From assembly GCA_021153265.1 (NCBI GenBank), contig JAGKTU010000067.1:1-12460 (forward strand): DNA of 12,460 nt, written 5' to 3'. Below are positions 5,670 to 11,947 of the stretch, piece by piece. The stretch is from Clostridia bacterium (GTDB lineage Bacteria; Bacillota; Clostridia; Oscillospirales; Oscillospiraceae). Under the pieces are notes generated by a model that was given only the letters and a program-made list of their open reading frames with translations, did not search any database and was not told the DNA's origin. The position numbers and the translations under genes are program-made. Each line of letters opens with the position of its first letter. Within the stretch, counting starts at the first letter, position 1.

Positions 5670-7091
5670 ATGGATAGAAAAAGACATTTATACGTCAGCC
5701 GCAAAAATGTGCTGACATGGTTGATGGCACTGTGCCTGATCGGCTCGGCAGTGGCCCGCATTGTGATTGCCTGTATGAAAGGAACAGACGATCAGATGAA
5801 CGTGTGGAGCCAAATCGTTCTGCCTGTTGCAGCCTCTGTGTTATATGTGCTCATCGTATTGCTGGACGGAAAGGAGCGCTTCTATAAGAGCGCTATCCCC
5901 GTATGGCTCATAGCCCTGTACTCCGGCATCTGGATCTCCGGTCACGTCAGCGGACGGATGATGGTCTGGCTGTTCTGGATCGCACTGGTGTTCTTCTGCA
6001 CGATGTATATGGAGATCACCTCCGGCAATCCCAGATTCCCCATTCCTCTGTTGGTACCTGTTGTGCTTTCCCCGGTTGGCTTTATCCTGTATTTTTACCG
6101 GGCGGCACTGCTGTCGAGAGACTGGGCGACGATGCTCAACTCCATCCCGGATCTTGTGATGCTCTTTGGCGTCCTGATCCTGACCTTCGCCATCCGTATC
6201 CATCCCATCGGCGAGTATCACCCCACCTGGGGCGACCGCACCGACGGACGGCGCATCCGCACCCTGCCCGCTATGTCGCAGGTTTCCCCCTATATCATGG
6301 TAAACCGCAACGAATCCTCCAACCAGTTTGAGGACTCCTTCGAGATCACCCATGTAGACCGCTACATTCGCAAAAAGCGCAAGGAAGGTCTGACCAGCTT
6401 CGGCATCACCCATGTGCTGCTGGCCTGCTATGTCCGCGGTCTGTGCCGATATCCCGGTCTCAACCGGTTCCTGGCCGGTCAGAAGGTCTACAGCCACGGT
6501 GATGACATCCAGTACTGCATGACCATCAAGAAGGAAATGAAGGCCGACTCTCCCGACACGGTGATCAAAGTCCACCTGAAGCCCACCGACACCGCCGACG
6601 ATGTTTACTACAAGCTGCAGGCGGCTGTTGAGAAAGAAAAGAAGGCTGCAGAGCTGGATTCCAACTTTGATGCCACCGCCGGTGCGCTGAATCTGATCCC
6701 CGGTGTGGTGCTGAAATTCGTGGTGTGGCTGCTGAAGCTGTTGGACTACTTCGGCCTGCTGCCCAAGTTCCTACTGGAGGTCAGTCCCTTCCACGGAAGC
6801 CTGTTCTTCACCTCCATGGGTAGTTTGGGTATCCCTCCCATCTATCACCACCTGTACGACTTCGGCAATCTGCCCGTGTTCGGTTCCTTCGGCATGAAGC
6901 GTCGGGCGCTGGAAGTGCTGGAGGACGGTACTGTGGTGCAGCGCAAGTATGTGGACGTCAAGTTTACGCTGGATGAGCGGATCGTGGACGGCTACTACTA
7001 TGCTGCATTCTTCAAGCACTACAAGCGGATCCTGCAGCATCCCGAGGTGCTGGACAATCCCCCGGATGAAGTGATTCAGGATATCGACTAA
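5670..7091 (+). CDS. Membrane protein with an E2/CAT-fold acyltransferase domain lacking the catalytic His
   Basis: A 473-aa two-part protein. Residues 1-180 form a membrane domain with about six hydrophobic segments (roughly 14-36, 46-66, 74-90, 97-115, 126-146, 160-177). It starts with a basic N-terminus (RKR, RK), which favours that end inside. Residues 185-450 resemble the catalytic domain of 2-oxoacid dehydrogenase E2 and chloramphenicol acetyltransferase: ITHVLLACYVRGL (246-258), FFTSMGSLGI (379-388), and DERIVDG (435-441) in place of the E2 motif DHRxxDG. E436 (GAG) replaces the acid-base His, while D440 remains. There is no lipoyl or E3-binding domain, so it is not a normal E2 subunit. 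Function is unknown: possibly a membrane-bound acyltransferase relative, or a non-catalytic scaffold. birA starts 4 bp after its stop, suggesting one transcript. It has its own promoter. Confidence 0.85.
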   Translation: MDRKRHLYVSRKNVLTWLMALCLIGSAVARIVIACMKGTDDQMNVWSQIVLPVAASVLYVLIVLLDGKERFYKSAIPVWLIALYSGIWISGHVSGRMMVWLFWIALVFFCTMYMEITSGNPRFPIPLLVPVVLSPVGFILYFYRAALLSRDWATMLNSIPDLVMLFGVLILTFAIRIHPIGEYHPTWGDRTDGRRIRTLPAMSQVSPYIMVNRNESSNQFEDSFEITHVDRYIRKKRKEGLTSFGITHVLLACYVRGLCRYPGLNRFLAGQKVYSHGDDIQYCMTIKKEMKADSPDTVIKVHLKPTDTADDVYYKLQAAVEKEKKAAELDSNFDATAGALNLIPGVVLKFVVWLLKLLDYFGLLPKFLLEVSPFHGSLFFTSMGSLGIPPIYHHLYDFGNLPVFGSFGMKRRALEVLEDGTVVQRKYVDVKFTLDERIVDGYYYAAFFKHYKRILQHPEVLDNPPDEVIQDID

Positions 7092-7095
7092 GACT

Positions 7096-7893
7096 ATGAA
7101 AGACCAAATTTTGCAGTTCCTTCCCGAAAATCACCCCTGGAAGGAACAACTGCTGTACTTTAAATCCATAGACTCCACCAACACCCGGGCCAAGGAATTG
7201 GCCCGGGCGAATGCGCTTCACGGCACGGTTCTCATTGCCGACAGCCAGACCAGTGGTCGGGGACGGCTGGGGCGCAGTTTCCACTCCCCTGCCGGCTCCG
7301 GTATCTATATGAGCGTGATCATTCGCCCCAAATGCAAACCCAGTGAATTGATGCATCTGACCTGCACGGCAGCGGTGGCTGCCTGCGATGCTGTGGAAAA
7401 AGCGGTTGGAATTCGCCCCGGTGTCAAGTGGATCAACGATCTGGTTTACGGTCAGCGGAAGCTGGCTGGCATTCTGACGGAATTGGGGTTGGCGAAAGAC
7501 GGAAGCGTAGACTACGCCATCATCGGAATCGGAATCAATTGCAGCCAGAAAGAAGCAGATTTCCCGGAGGAGATCCGAACCATCGCAACTTCATTGGAAA
7601 TGATCGTGGGAAGGCCGGTTGACCGGGCGAAAATCGCCGCCGCATTGATCGAAGAAATGGAAAGAATCAGCCAAGAGCTGATTTCGGGCAAAGAAAATCT
7701 CATGCGCAGGTATCGGGCTGACTGCGTGACCATCGGGCAGTCCATCAGTCTGCTCCGTGGGGAGACTGTACATCATGGAACCGCGCTGGATCTGGACGAT
7801 CAAGGCGGTCTGGTGGTGCGCTTTGACGATGGGCACACGGAAGCGGTGAATTCCGGTGAGGTGAGCATCCGGGGGATGTATGGATACCTATAG
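7096..7893 (+). CDS. birA: Biotin--[acetyl-CoA-carboxylase] ligase, monofunctional (no DNA-binding domain)
   Basis: A 265-aa class I biotin protein ligase. It makes biotinyl-AMP and transfers biotin to a lysine of a carrier protein such as the acetyl-CoA carboxylase BCCP. The catalytic domain is complete: DSTN (26-29), GRGRLGR biotinyl-AMP loop (54-60), KWINDL (111-116), KLAGIL (122-127) and GIGIN (144-148). A C-terminal SH3-like domain spans about 212-258. The N-terminal helix-turn-helix of bifunctional BirA is absent, so it should not repress biotin genes itself. It starts 4 bp after the stop of the E2-like gene. The nearest SD-like GGAT (near 7079-7082) is 13 nt away, so translation probably depends on coupling to the upstream gene. 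No hairpin terminator follows before the next promoter at 7929. Confidence 0.95.
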   Translation: MKDQILQFLPENHPWKEQLLYFKSIDSTNTRAKELARANALHGTVLIADSQTSGRGRLGRSFHSPAGSGIYMSVIIRPKCKPSELMHLTCTAAVAACDAVEKAVGIRPGVKWINDLVYGQRKLAGILTELGLAKDGSVDYAIIGIGINCSQKEADFPEEIRTIATSLEMIVGRPVDRAKIAAALIEEMERISQELISGKENLMRRYRADCVTIGQSISLLRGETVHHGTALDLDDQGGLVVRFDDGHTEAVNSGEVSIRGMYGYL

Positions 7894-7928
7894 TATCAAG
7901 AATTTTCGCATTTTTTGTAAAAAACCAA

Positions 7929-7957
7929 TTGCATTTTCCCTTTGCTTTGGTTATACT
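7929..7957 (+). promoter_or_regulatory. Predicted strong promoter of the Cys-rich membrane protein gene
   Basis: -35 TTGCAT (7929-7934), 17-bp spacer, -10 TATACT (7952-7957). The predicted start near 7964 gives a leader of about 42 nt ending in the Shine-Dalgarno GGAGG (7994-7998). Confidence 0.85.
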
Positions 7958-8005
7958 TATAAATAGCAAAGTGCATTGTGCATGATGAATTTTGGAGGTA
8001 TGAAC

Positions 8006-8290
8006 ATGAAAACTGTTATGAAGCTGCTGGCTGCTCTGGCTGCCATCGTCGGCGCTGTTTATGTGATCGCCACCTATGGTGAGAAGATCGTTGCCTGGGC
8101 TAAGAAGCTGCTGGGTTGCTGCGAGTGCGAGTGCGGTGAGTGCGAGTGCGGCGGCGACTGCAAGTGCGAGGAAGAAGACGTTGCTGAAGAGGAAGTCGTG
8201 GAAGAGGCTCCCGTCGAAGAGACTGCCGTTGAGGAAGTTGTCGTCGAGGAGAACGAGCCTGTTGCTGAAGAGACTGACTTCGAGGCTTAA
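8006..8290 (+). CDS. Small membrane-anchored protein with an eight-cysteine cluster and Glu-rich pentad tail (unrecognised)
   Basis: I do not recognise this 94-aa protein. It has four zones. Residues 1-6 are basic. Residues 7-24 form one hydrophobic segment, a signal anchor or uncleaved signal. Residues 25-37 are a Lys/Trp-containing linker. Residues 38-54 hold eight Cys (38, 39, 41, 43, 46, 48, 52, 54), mostly as C-x-C as in metallothioneins. Residues 55-94 form an acidic tail with 18 Glu and 2 Asp in 40 residues. From 58 to 82 the tail is five exact five-residue units each ending in EE. Metal or Fe-S binding at the membrane is a guess from composition. ATG 8006 is chosen because GGAGG (7994-7998) lies 7 nt upstream; in-frame ATGs at 7982, 7985 and 8000 lie before the SD or too close to it. 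The gene is flanked by a near-consensus promoter and a strong terminator, so it is probably monocistronic and well expressed. Confidence 0.85.
   Translation: MKTVMKLLAALAAIVGAVYVIATYGEKIVAWAKKLLGCCECECGECECGGDCKCEEEDVAEEEVVEEAPVEETAVEEVVVEENEPVAEETDFEA
8123..8167 (+). repeat. Degenerate GAGTGC hexanucleotide repeat inside the Cys cluster
   Basis: GAGTGC occurs four times (8123, 8129, 8138, 8144), with one-base variants GACTGC (8156) and AAGTGC (8162). Each unit encodes an acidic or basic residue plus Cys. The pattern suggests that the C-x-C motif grew by in-frame duplication of a 6-bp unit. Confidence 0.8.
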
Positions 8291-8300
8291 TTACACAAGC

Positions 8301-8335
8301 AAAAGAACCGGGATCAAACTGATCCCGGTTCTTTT
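8301..8335. terminator. Bidirectional terminator between convergent genes
   Basis: A 13-bp GC-rich stem (8304-8316 with 8320-8332) and a 3-nt loop, flanked by A-run on the left and T-run on the right (8332-8336). It can therefore terminate the Cys-rich gene on the plus strand and the convergent membrane gene on the minus strand. The last codons of the minus-strand gene lie inside the hairpin. Confidence 0.93.
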
Positions 8336-8754
8336 TGTTCGCATTTATTCTTTGTGTAAAAGCAGAAGGATATGCCGGTCGTAATGAATGGAAACAACCA
8401 TACCAGCACAGATGCCAAAATCTGCAGCGGGTTGGTTCCTCCTCCCAGAAATGTAGTCAACGAAACGAAAGGGTCAATCAGCACAAACCACACAACCACA
8501 AAAAAACCGTTGTTGAGCAGCAGCGCCAGAATAAAAGAGATTAGAATCGCTGCACACAGGACGAAGGAATAAATCAGATAAAAGAGGTTGCAGTACTTGC
8601 TTTTCCGGGTCATAAACAGGGAAATCACAAATGCTGCAAAATATACCACACTCAGATAATGTGGCCGGCCATTGCCAATTCCTAAGGCATCCGCATATTG
8701 GATCAATGTGATCAGAAGAAATAAACCAACGATCCAAGCACTGGGTTTCTTCAC
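8314..8754 (-). CDS. Small polytopic membrane protein, unknown function
   Basis: A 146-aa very hydrophobic protein with four or five membrane segments (about 7-22, 32-49, 57-80, 84-103, 109-133), a basic loop RKSKYC near 50-55 and a Lys/Glu-rich C-terminus. I recognise no family. Start GTG 8754 is chosen because the purine run AAAGGGGGG (8761-8769) ends 6 nt upstream; an in-frame TTG at 8775 lies before that SD. The SD overlaps the pepT stop codon, so it is the last gene of the HD-pepT unit. It is clearly AT-richer than its neighbours (51 G+C in 120 bases at 8521-8640, by hand count). Its stop codon and last codons form part of the shared terminator hairpin. Confidence 0.75.
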   Translation of the reverse strand: MKKPSAWIVGLFLLITLIQYADALGIGNGRPHYLSVVYFAAFVISLFMTRKSKYCNLFYLIYSFVLCAAILISFILALLLNNGFFVVVWFVLIDPFVSLTTFLGGGTNPLQILASVLVWLFPFITTGISFCFYTKNKCEQKEPGSV

Positions 8755-8767
8755 AGGGATCCCCCCT

Positions 8768-9976
8768 TTAATCAACTGTAGTCAGAATCTCCACCAGCAT
8801 CTTAACGCACTTTTCCATATCCTCCACGGGGATGAATTCGAAGCGGCCGTGGTAGTTTTCGCCGCCGGTGCAGAGATTGGGGCAAGGCAGGCCCTCGTAG
8901 GAAAGTCTTGCGCCGTCGGTGCCTCCACGGATGGGTACTTCCACGGGGTTCATGCCGGCGGCCTGCATGGCCTTTTTCGCCCGGTCAACCACATACATCA
9001 CAGGCTCGATGCACTTTTTCATATTGAAATAGCTGTCCCGAAGGGTCAGAACGCAGGTGTTTTCGCCGTATTTTGCATTGATATAATCGGCGGCTGCAGT
9101 CATGATGCGCTTTTTCTCCTCGAATTTTGCCATATCGTGGTCACGGATGATATAGCGCAGGGTGGACTTTTCCACCTCGCCCTGCATATCCGTCAGATGG
9201 ATGAAGCCTTCATAGCCCTCGGTGTGCTCGGGTTTCTGGGCGGCAGGAAGCAAAGACTGGAACTCCATGGCAATATACTGGGAGTTGACCATCTTGTCCT
9301 TGGCGGAGCCGGGGTGAATGTTCAGACCATTGAATTCCACTTTTGCACCTGCGGCATTGAAATTCTCATACTCGATCTCACCGATAGGGCCGCCGTCGGC
9401 GGTATAGGCATAGTCCGCGCCAAAACCAGCCACATCGAACTTATCTGCGCCACGGCCAACCTCCTCGTCGGGGGTAAAGCCGATCTTTAAGGTGGCGTGA
9501 TTCATCCGGGTGGTCATGAGGAATTCCGCGGCGGCCATGATCTCGGCGATGCCGGCCTTATCGTCTGCGCCCAGCAGAGTTGTGCCGTCGGTGACGATGA
9601 GGTGCTTGCCGATGTGGTTTTTCAGAGTGGGATAATCGGACTGGCGCAGCCAGATGTCCTTCTCTTCATTCAGGCAGACGTCTCCGCCGGTGTATTCCAC
9701 GATCTTTGCCTTGATATCGGCGCCGGAGGCATCGGGAGAGGTATCCATGTGGGCAATCAGGCCGATGTTGGGCAGTCTGGGGTCGCCGGGGACGGTGCCG
9801 TAGACGTAGCCATGCTCGTCCATACGGGCATCGGCAATACCCATTTCTTTCATTTCTTCTACCAGCGCCGCACCCAGCAGTTTCTGCTTGGCGGTGGAGG
9901 GGCAGGTTTCGGAAAATTCGTCGGACTGGGTGTCGAAGGACACATAGCGCAGGAAGCGGTCTTGTACGGTTTTCAT
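8768..9976 (-). CDS. pepT: Peptidase T (tripeptide aminopeptidase)
   Basis: A 402-aa M20B metallopeptidase that removes the N-terminal residue from tripeptides in the cytosol. The di-zinc site is complete: H76 in IAHMDTSPD (with D78 as partner), D138 in GADDKAG, E171-E172 in PDEEVGRG (catalytic base and ligand), D194 in YTADGG and H376 in NYHGRFEF. These positions are within three residues of the E. coli enzyme. The dimerisation (lid) domain occupies roughly 205-315. ATG 9976 has AAGGAG (9984-9989) 7 nt upstream, and this SD overlaps the stop codon of the HD-domain gene, so the two are translated as a coupled pair. With the M29 enzyme it makes this window rich in cytosolic peptide-degrading enzymes, as in amino-acid-using anaerobes. 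Confidence 0.97.
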   Translation of the reverse strand: MKTVQDRFLRYVSFDTQSDEFSETCPSTAKQKLLGAALVEEMKEMGIADARMDEHGYVYGTVPGDPRLPNIGLIAHMDTSPDASGADIKAKIVEYTGGDVCLNEEKDIWLRQSDYPTLKNHIGKHLIVTDGTTLLGADDKAGIAEIMAAAEFLMTTRMNHATLKIGFTPDEEVGRGADKFDVAGFGADYAYTADGGPIGEIEYENFNAAGAKVEFNGLNIHPGSAKDKMVNSQYIAMEFQSLLPAAQKPEHTEGYEGFIHLTDMQGEVEKSTLRYIIRDHDMAKFEEKKRIMTAAADYINAKYGENTCVLTLRDSYFNMKKCIEPVMYVVDRAKKAMQAAGMNPVEVPIRGGTDGARLSYEGLPCPNLCTGGENYHGRFEFIPVEDMEKCVKMLVEILTTVD

Positions 9977-9987
9977 AAGGTTGCTCC

Positions 9988-10551
9988 TTAGTCTTGATCG
10001 TTGATTTTTTGCAGGGTATCCCGGAGGATTTCCCGGCGGAGGAGGGTCAAATATTCGGAAAATGCCACTTTATCGTTGGCATACGTTTTGTTCAGTTCAT
10101 ATTCCAGTGGGATCCATGTGGAAAGATCTGAAAGATTGTGCTGGATCACGGCTTCCATGCCATCGATGGCCTTATAGATCTTGGCTTCCAGCGTCTGCCG
10201 CTGGGCCATTTCTTCATAGAGGGCGGTCATTTCGGCGGCGTAGGGCGCAGGAAGGGCGCTGACCCATGTGTTAAGACGAGTTTCCTCGGTCTTTTCATGT
10301 TCGGAAGTCTTGTCAAAGGCCGGGATATCCCCCGTGAAGGCTTCGCCCAGATCGTGGATGATGCACATGCGGATGACCTTGTCCATATCCGCTTCCGGGA
10401 ATTCATCCCGGAGGAAAAAGGCCATCAGCGTCATCATCCAGCTATGCTCCGCCACACTTTCGTGGCGGCCCTGGGAGGTATAGCAGTGCCGGGTGGTGTC
10501 TTTTAGCCGTTCCGCCATCAAAAGGGCTTCCAGGAGTCTGCGTGGTTGCAT
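9988..10551 (-). CDS. YfbR-like HD-domain hydrolase (probable 5'-deoxynucleotidase)
   Basis: A 187-aa all-helical HD_3-type phosphohydrolase. The E. coli relative YfbR removes the 5' phosphate from deoxynucleoside monophosphates with a divalent metal. The matching residues are H36 in HESVAEHSW (30-38), H66-D67 and E70 in IIHDLGEAFTGD (64-75), D75, and D130 in KAIDGMEA. AAGGAGG (10558-10564) lies 6 nt before ATG 10551. It is the first gene of a unit with pepT and the small membrane protein. Only about 10 bp separate its SD from the T-run of the ackA terminator, so no room remains for a promoter of its own there. Transcription must come from readthrough of ackA or from a promoter inside the ackA 3' end. 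Substrate is inferred from family only. Confidence 0.9.
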   Translation of the reverse strand: MQPRRLLEALLMAERLKDTTRHCYTSQGRHESVAEHSWMMTLMAFFLRDEFPEADMDKVIRMCIIHDLGEAFTGDIPAFDKTSEHEKTEETRLNTWVSALPAPYAAEMTALYEEMAQRQTLEAKIYKAIDGMEAVIQHNLSDLSTWIPLEYELNKTYANDKVAFSEYLTLLRREILRDTLQKINDQD

Positions 10552-10572
10552 GAGGATCCTCCTTCGGTTTCG

Positions 10573-10603
10573 AAAAAGAGCCGCCGCTTAGCTGCGGCGG
10601 CTC
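10573..10603 (-). terminator. Rho-independent terminator or attenuator after ackA
   Basis: A 10-bp all-strong stem (10578-10587 with 10594-10603) and 6-nt loop, followed on the minus strand by T5 (10573-10577). The U-run is short, which would allow partial readthrough into the HD-pepT unit. Confidence 0.88.
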
Positions 10604-10617
10604 CTTGTATGGGTAGA

Positions 10618-11811
10618 TTACTTAGCAGCCTTGACCAGCTCAGCGGTATCCTGAGCGATCATCAGCTCTTCGTTGGTGGGCACGACCCACACTTCGACCT
10701 TGGAGTCGGGAGTGGAGATCTTCAGCTCGGTGCCGCGCTTCTTGTTCAGCTCGGGATCGATCTTAACGCCCAGATAGCCCAGATACTCGCAGACACCGGC
10801 ACGGACACCGCCGTCGTTCTCGCCGACACCGGCGGTGAAGGTCAGAACGTCGATGCCGTTCATAGCAGCGGTGTAGGCACCGACATACTTGGCGACCTCG
10901 TAGCAGAACTTCTCACGGGCCAGAGCAGCAGACTCGTTGCCCTCAGAAGCGCCATTCTCCAGATCACGGAAGTCGGAGGACAGGTTCTCGGACAGAGCCA
11001 GAACACCGGACTTCTTGTTCAGGATGTTCAGGCACTCGTCAACGCTGTAGCCGTACTTGTTGCACAGGAACTGCACGACAGCGGCATCGATATCACCGGA
11101 ACGGGTACCCATGGGAACGCCAGCCAGAGGAGTCAGACCCATGGTGGTATCCTGACACTTGCCGTCCTTCACAGCGGACATGGAAGAGCCGTTGCCCAGA
11201 TGGCAGTTGACCATCTTGAACTCCTTCTTGCCAACCAGCTCAGCGGTACGGCGGGCCACATACTTGTGAGAAGTGCCGTGGAAGCCATAGCGGCGGATGG
11301 AGTCGTTCTTATAGTACTCGGTGGGGATGGCGTAGCGGTAAGCCTTGGGGGGCATGGTCATGTGGAAAGCGGTGTCGAAGACAGCAACCTGGGGAGTGGT
11401 GGGCATGACCTTCTGGCAAGCCTCAATGCCCATCAGGTTAGCGGGGTTGTGCAGAGGTCCCAGGGGGATGCACTTCTTGATGGCAGTGATGACATCATCG
11501 TTGATGATGCAGGAATCGAAGAACTCCATGCCGCCGTGCAGCACGCGGTGGCCGACTGCATCGATCTCGTCGGTGGACTTGATCACGCCGTCAACCTCGT
11601 CCACCAGGATAGCCAGAGTGGCTGCGATGGCCTCGGAATGGGTGGGCATGGGGATGTCCTTGACGATCTTGTTGTCGCCAACCTTGTGGTTCAGACGGCC
11701 GTCAATGCCGATGCGCTCGCACAGGCCCTTGGCGGAAACGACGCCGGTATCGGGATCCATGAGCTGGTACTTCAGGGAAGAGGAGCCGGCGTTGATGATC
11801 AGAATGTTCAT
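10618..11811 (-). CDS. ackA: Acetate kinase
   Basis: A 397-aa cytosolic kinase that interconverts acetyl phosphate + ADP and acetate + ATP, the ATP-forming last step of acetate fermentation. The ASKHA-fold motifs and catalytic residues are all present: N7 in NAGSSSLKY (7-15), R89 in GHRVLHGG, H121, D146 in FDTAFH, H178 in FHGTSHKY, R237 in MGTRSGDID and E381 in PTNEEL. AGGAGG (11821-11826) is 9 nt before ATG 11811. The gene has its own promoter at 11881-11909 and terminator at 10573-10603. No phosphotransacetylase gene is adjacent, so acetyl-phosphate supply is encoded elsewhere. Synonymous codon choice is narrow, as in highly expressed genes, and produces a long antisense open frame. It is divergent from tmcAL, whose product consumes acetate. 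Confidence 0.98.
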   Translation of the reverse strand: MNILIINAGSSSLKYQLMDPDTGVVSAKGLCERIGIDGRLNHKVGDNKIVKDIPMPTHSEAIAATLAILVDEVDGVIKSTDEIDAVGHRVLHGGMEFFDSCIINDDVITAIKKCIPLGPLHNPANLMGIEACQKVMPTTPQVAVFDTAFHMTMPPKAYRYAIPTEYYKNDSIRRYGFHGTSHKYVARRTAELVGKKEFKMVNCHLGNGSSMSAVKDGKCQDTTMGLTPLAGVPMGTRSGDIDAAVVQFLCNKYGYSVDECLNILNKKSGVLALSENLSSDFRDLENGASEGNESAALAREKFCYEVAKYVGAYTAAMNGIDVLTFTAGVGENDGGVRAGVCEYLGYLGVKIDPELNKKRGTELKISTPDSKVEVWVVPTNEELMIAQDTAELVKAAK

Positions 11812-11836
11812 TGGAATCTGCCTCCTAAAAAATATA

Positions 11837-11865
11837 TTTCATTTTCTTATTAACTGTGGTATGAT
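11837..11865 (+). promoter_or_regulatory. Candidate tmcAL promoter
   Basis: Plus strand: TATGAT (11860-11865) directly preceded by TGG (extended -10), with a poor -35 TTTCAT (11837-11842) at 17 bp. The predicted start near 11872 points into the ackA promoter. It is the best plus-strand candidate in the gap but weaker than the ackA promoter. Confidence 0.45.
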
Positions 11866-11880
11866 ACCCATACTGAATGT

Positions 11881-11909
11881 ATTGTATCGCATATTTTCCA
11901 ATTTCTCAA
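11881..11909 (-). promoter_or_regulatory. Predicted ackA promoter
   Basis: Minus strand: -35 TTGAGA (11904-11909), 17-bp spacer, -10 TACAAT (11881-11886). The predicted start near 11874 gives a leader of about 63 nt. Confidence 0.82.
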
Positions 11910-11923
11910 CCCCTGATTGGAAA
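11895..11923. repeat. Inverted repeat over the ackA -35, candidate operator or weak attenuator
   Basis: TTTCCAAT (11895-11902) and ATTGGAAA (11916-11923) are perfect 8-bp inverted arms. Their centres are 21 bp apart, two helical turns, and they flank the ackA -35. On the plus strand the right arm runs into T6, so it could also form a weak AT-rich terminator-like hairpin in the tmcAL leader. It does not look like a CcpA cre site. Confidence 0.45.
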
Positions 11924-11947
11924 TTTTTTGTGAAAGGAGGGGTAATT

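Noticed and set aside
8755..8775. TTG start at 8775 for the small membrane protein
   Set aside because: It lies before the purine-rich SD (8761-8769), which is correctly spaced for GTG 8754.
10546..11853. 435-codon open frame on the plus strand opposite ackA
   Set aside because: It lies entirely antisense to a complete, unmistakable acetate kinase. The frame stays open because of the narrow codon choice of ackA; it has no SD and its composition is not protein-like.
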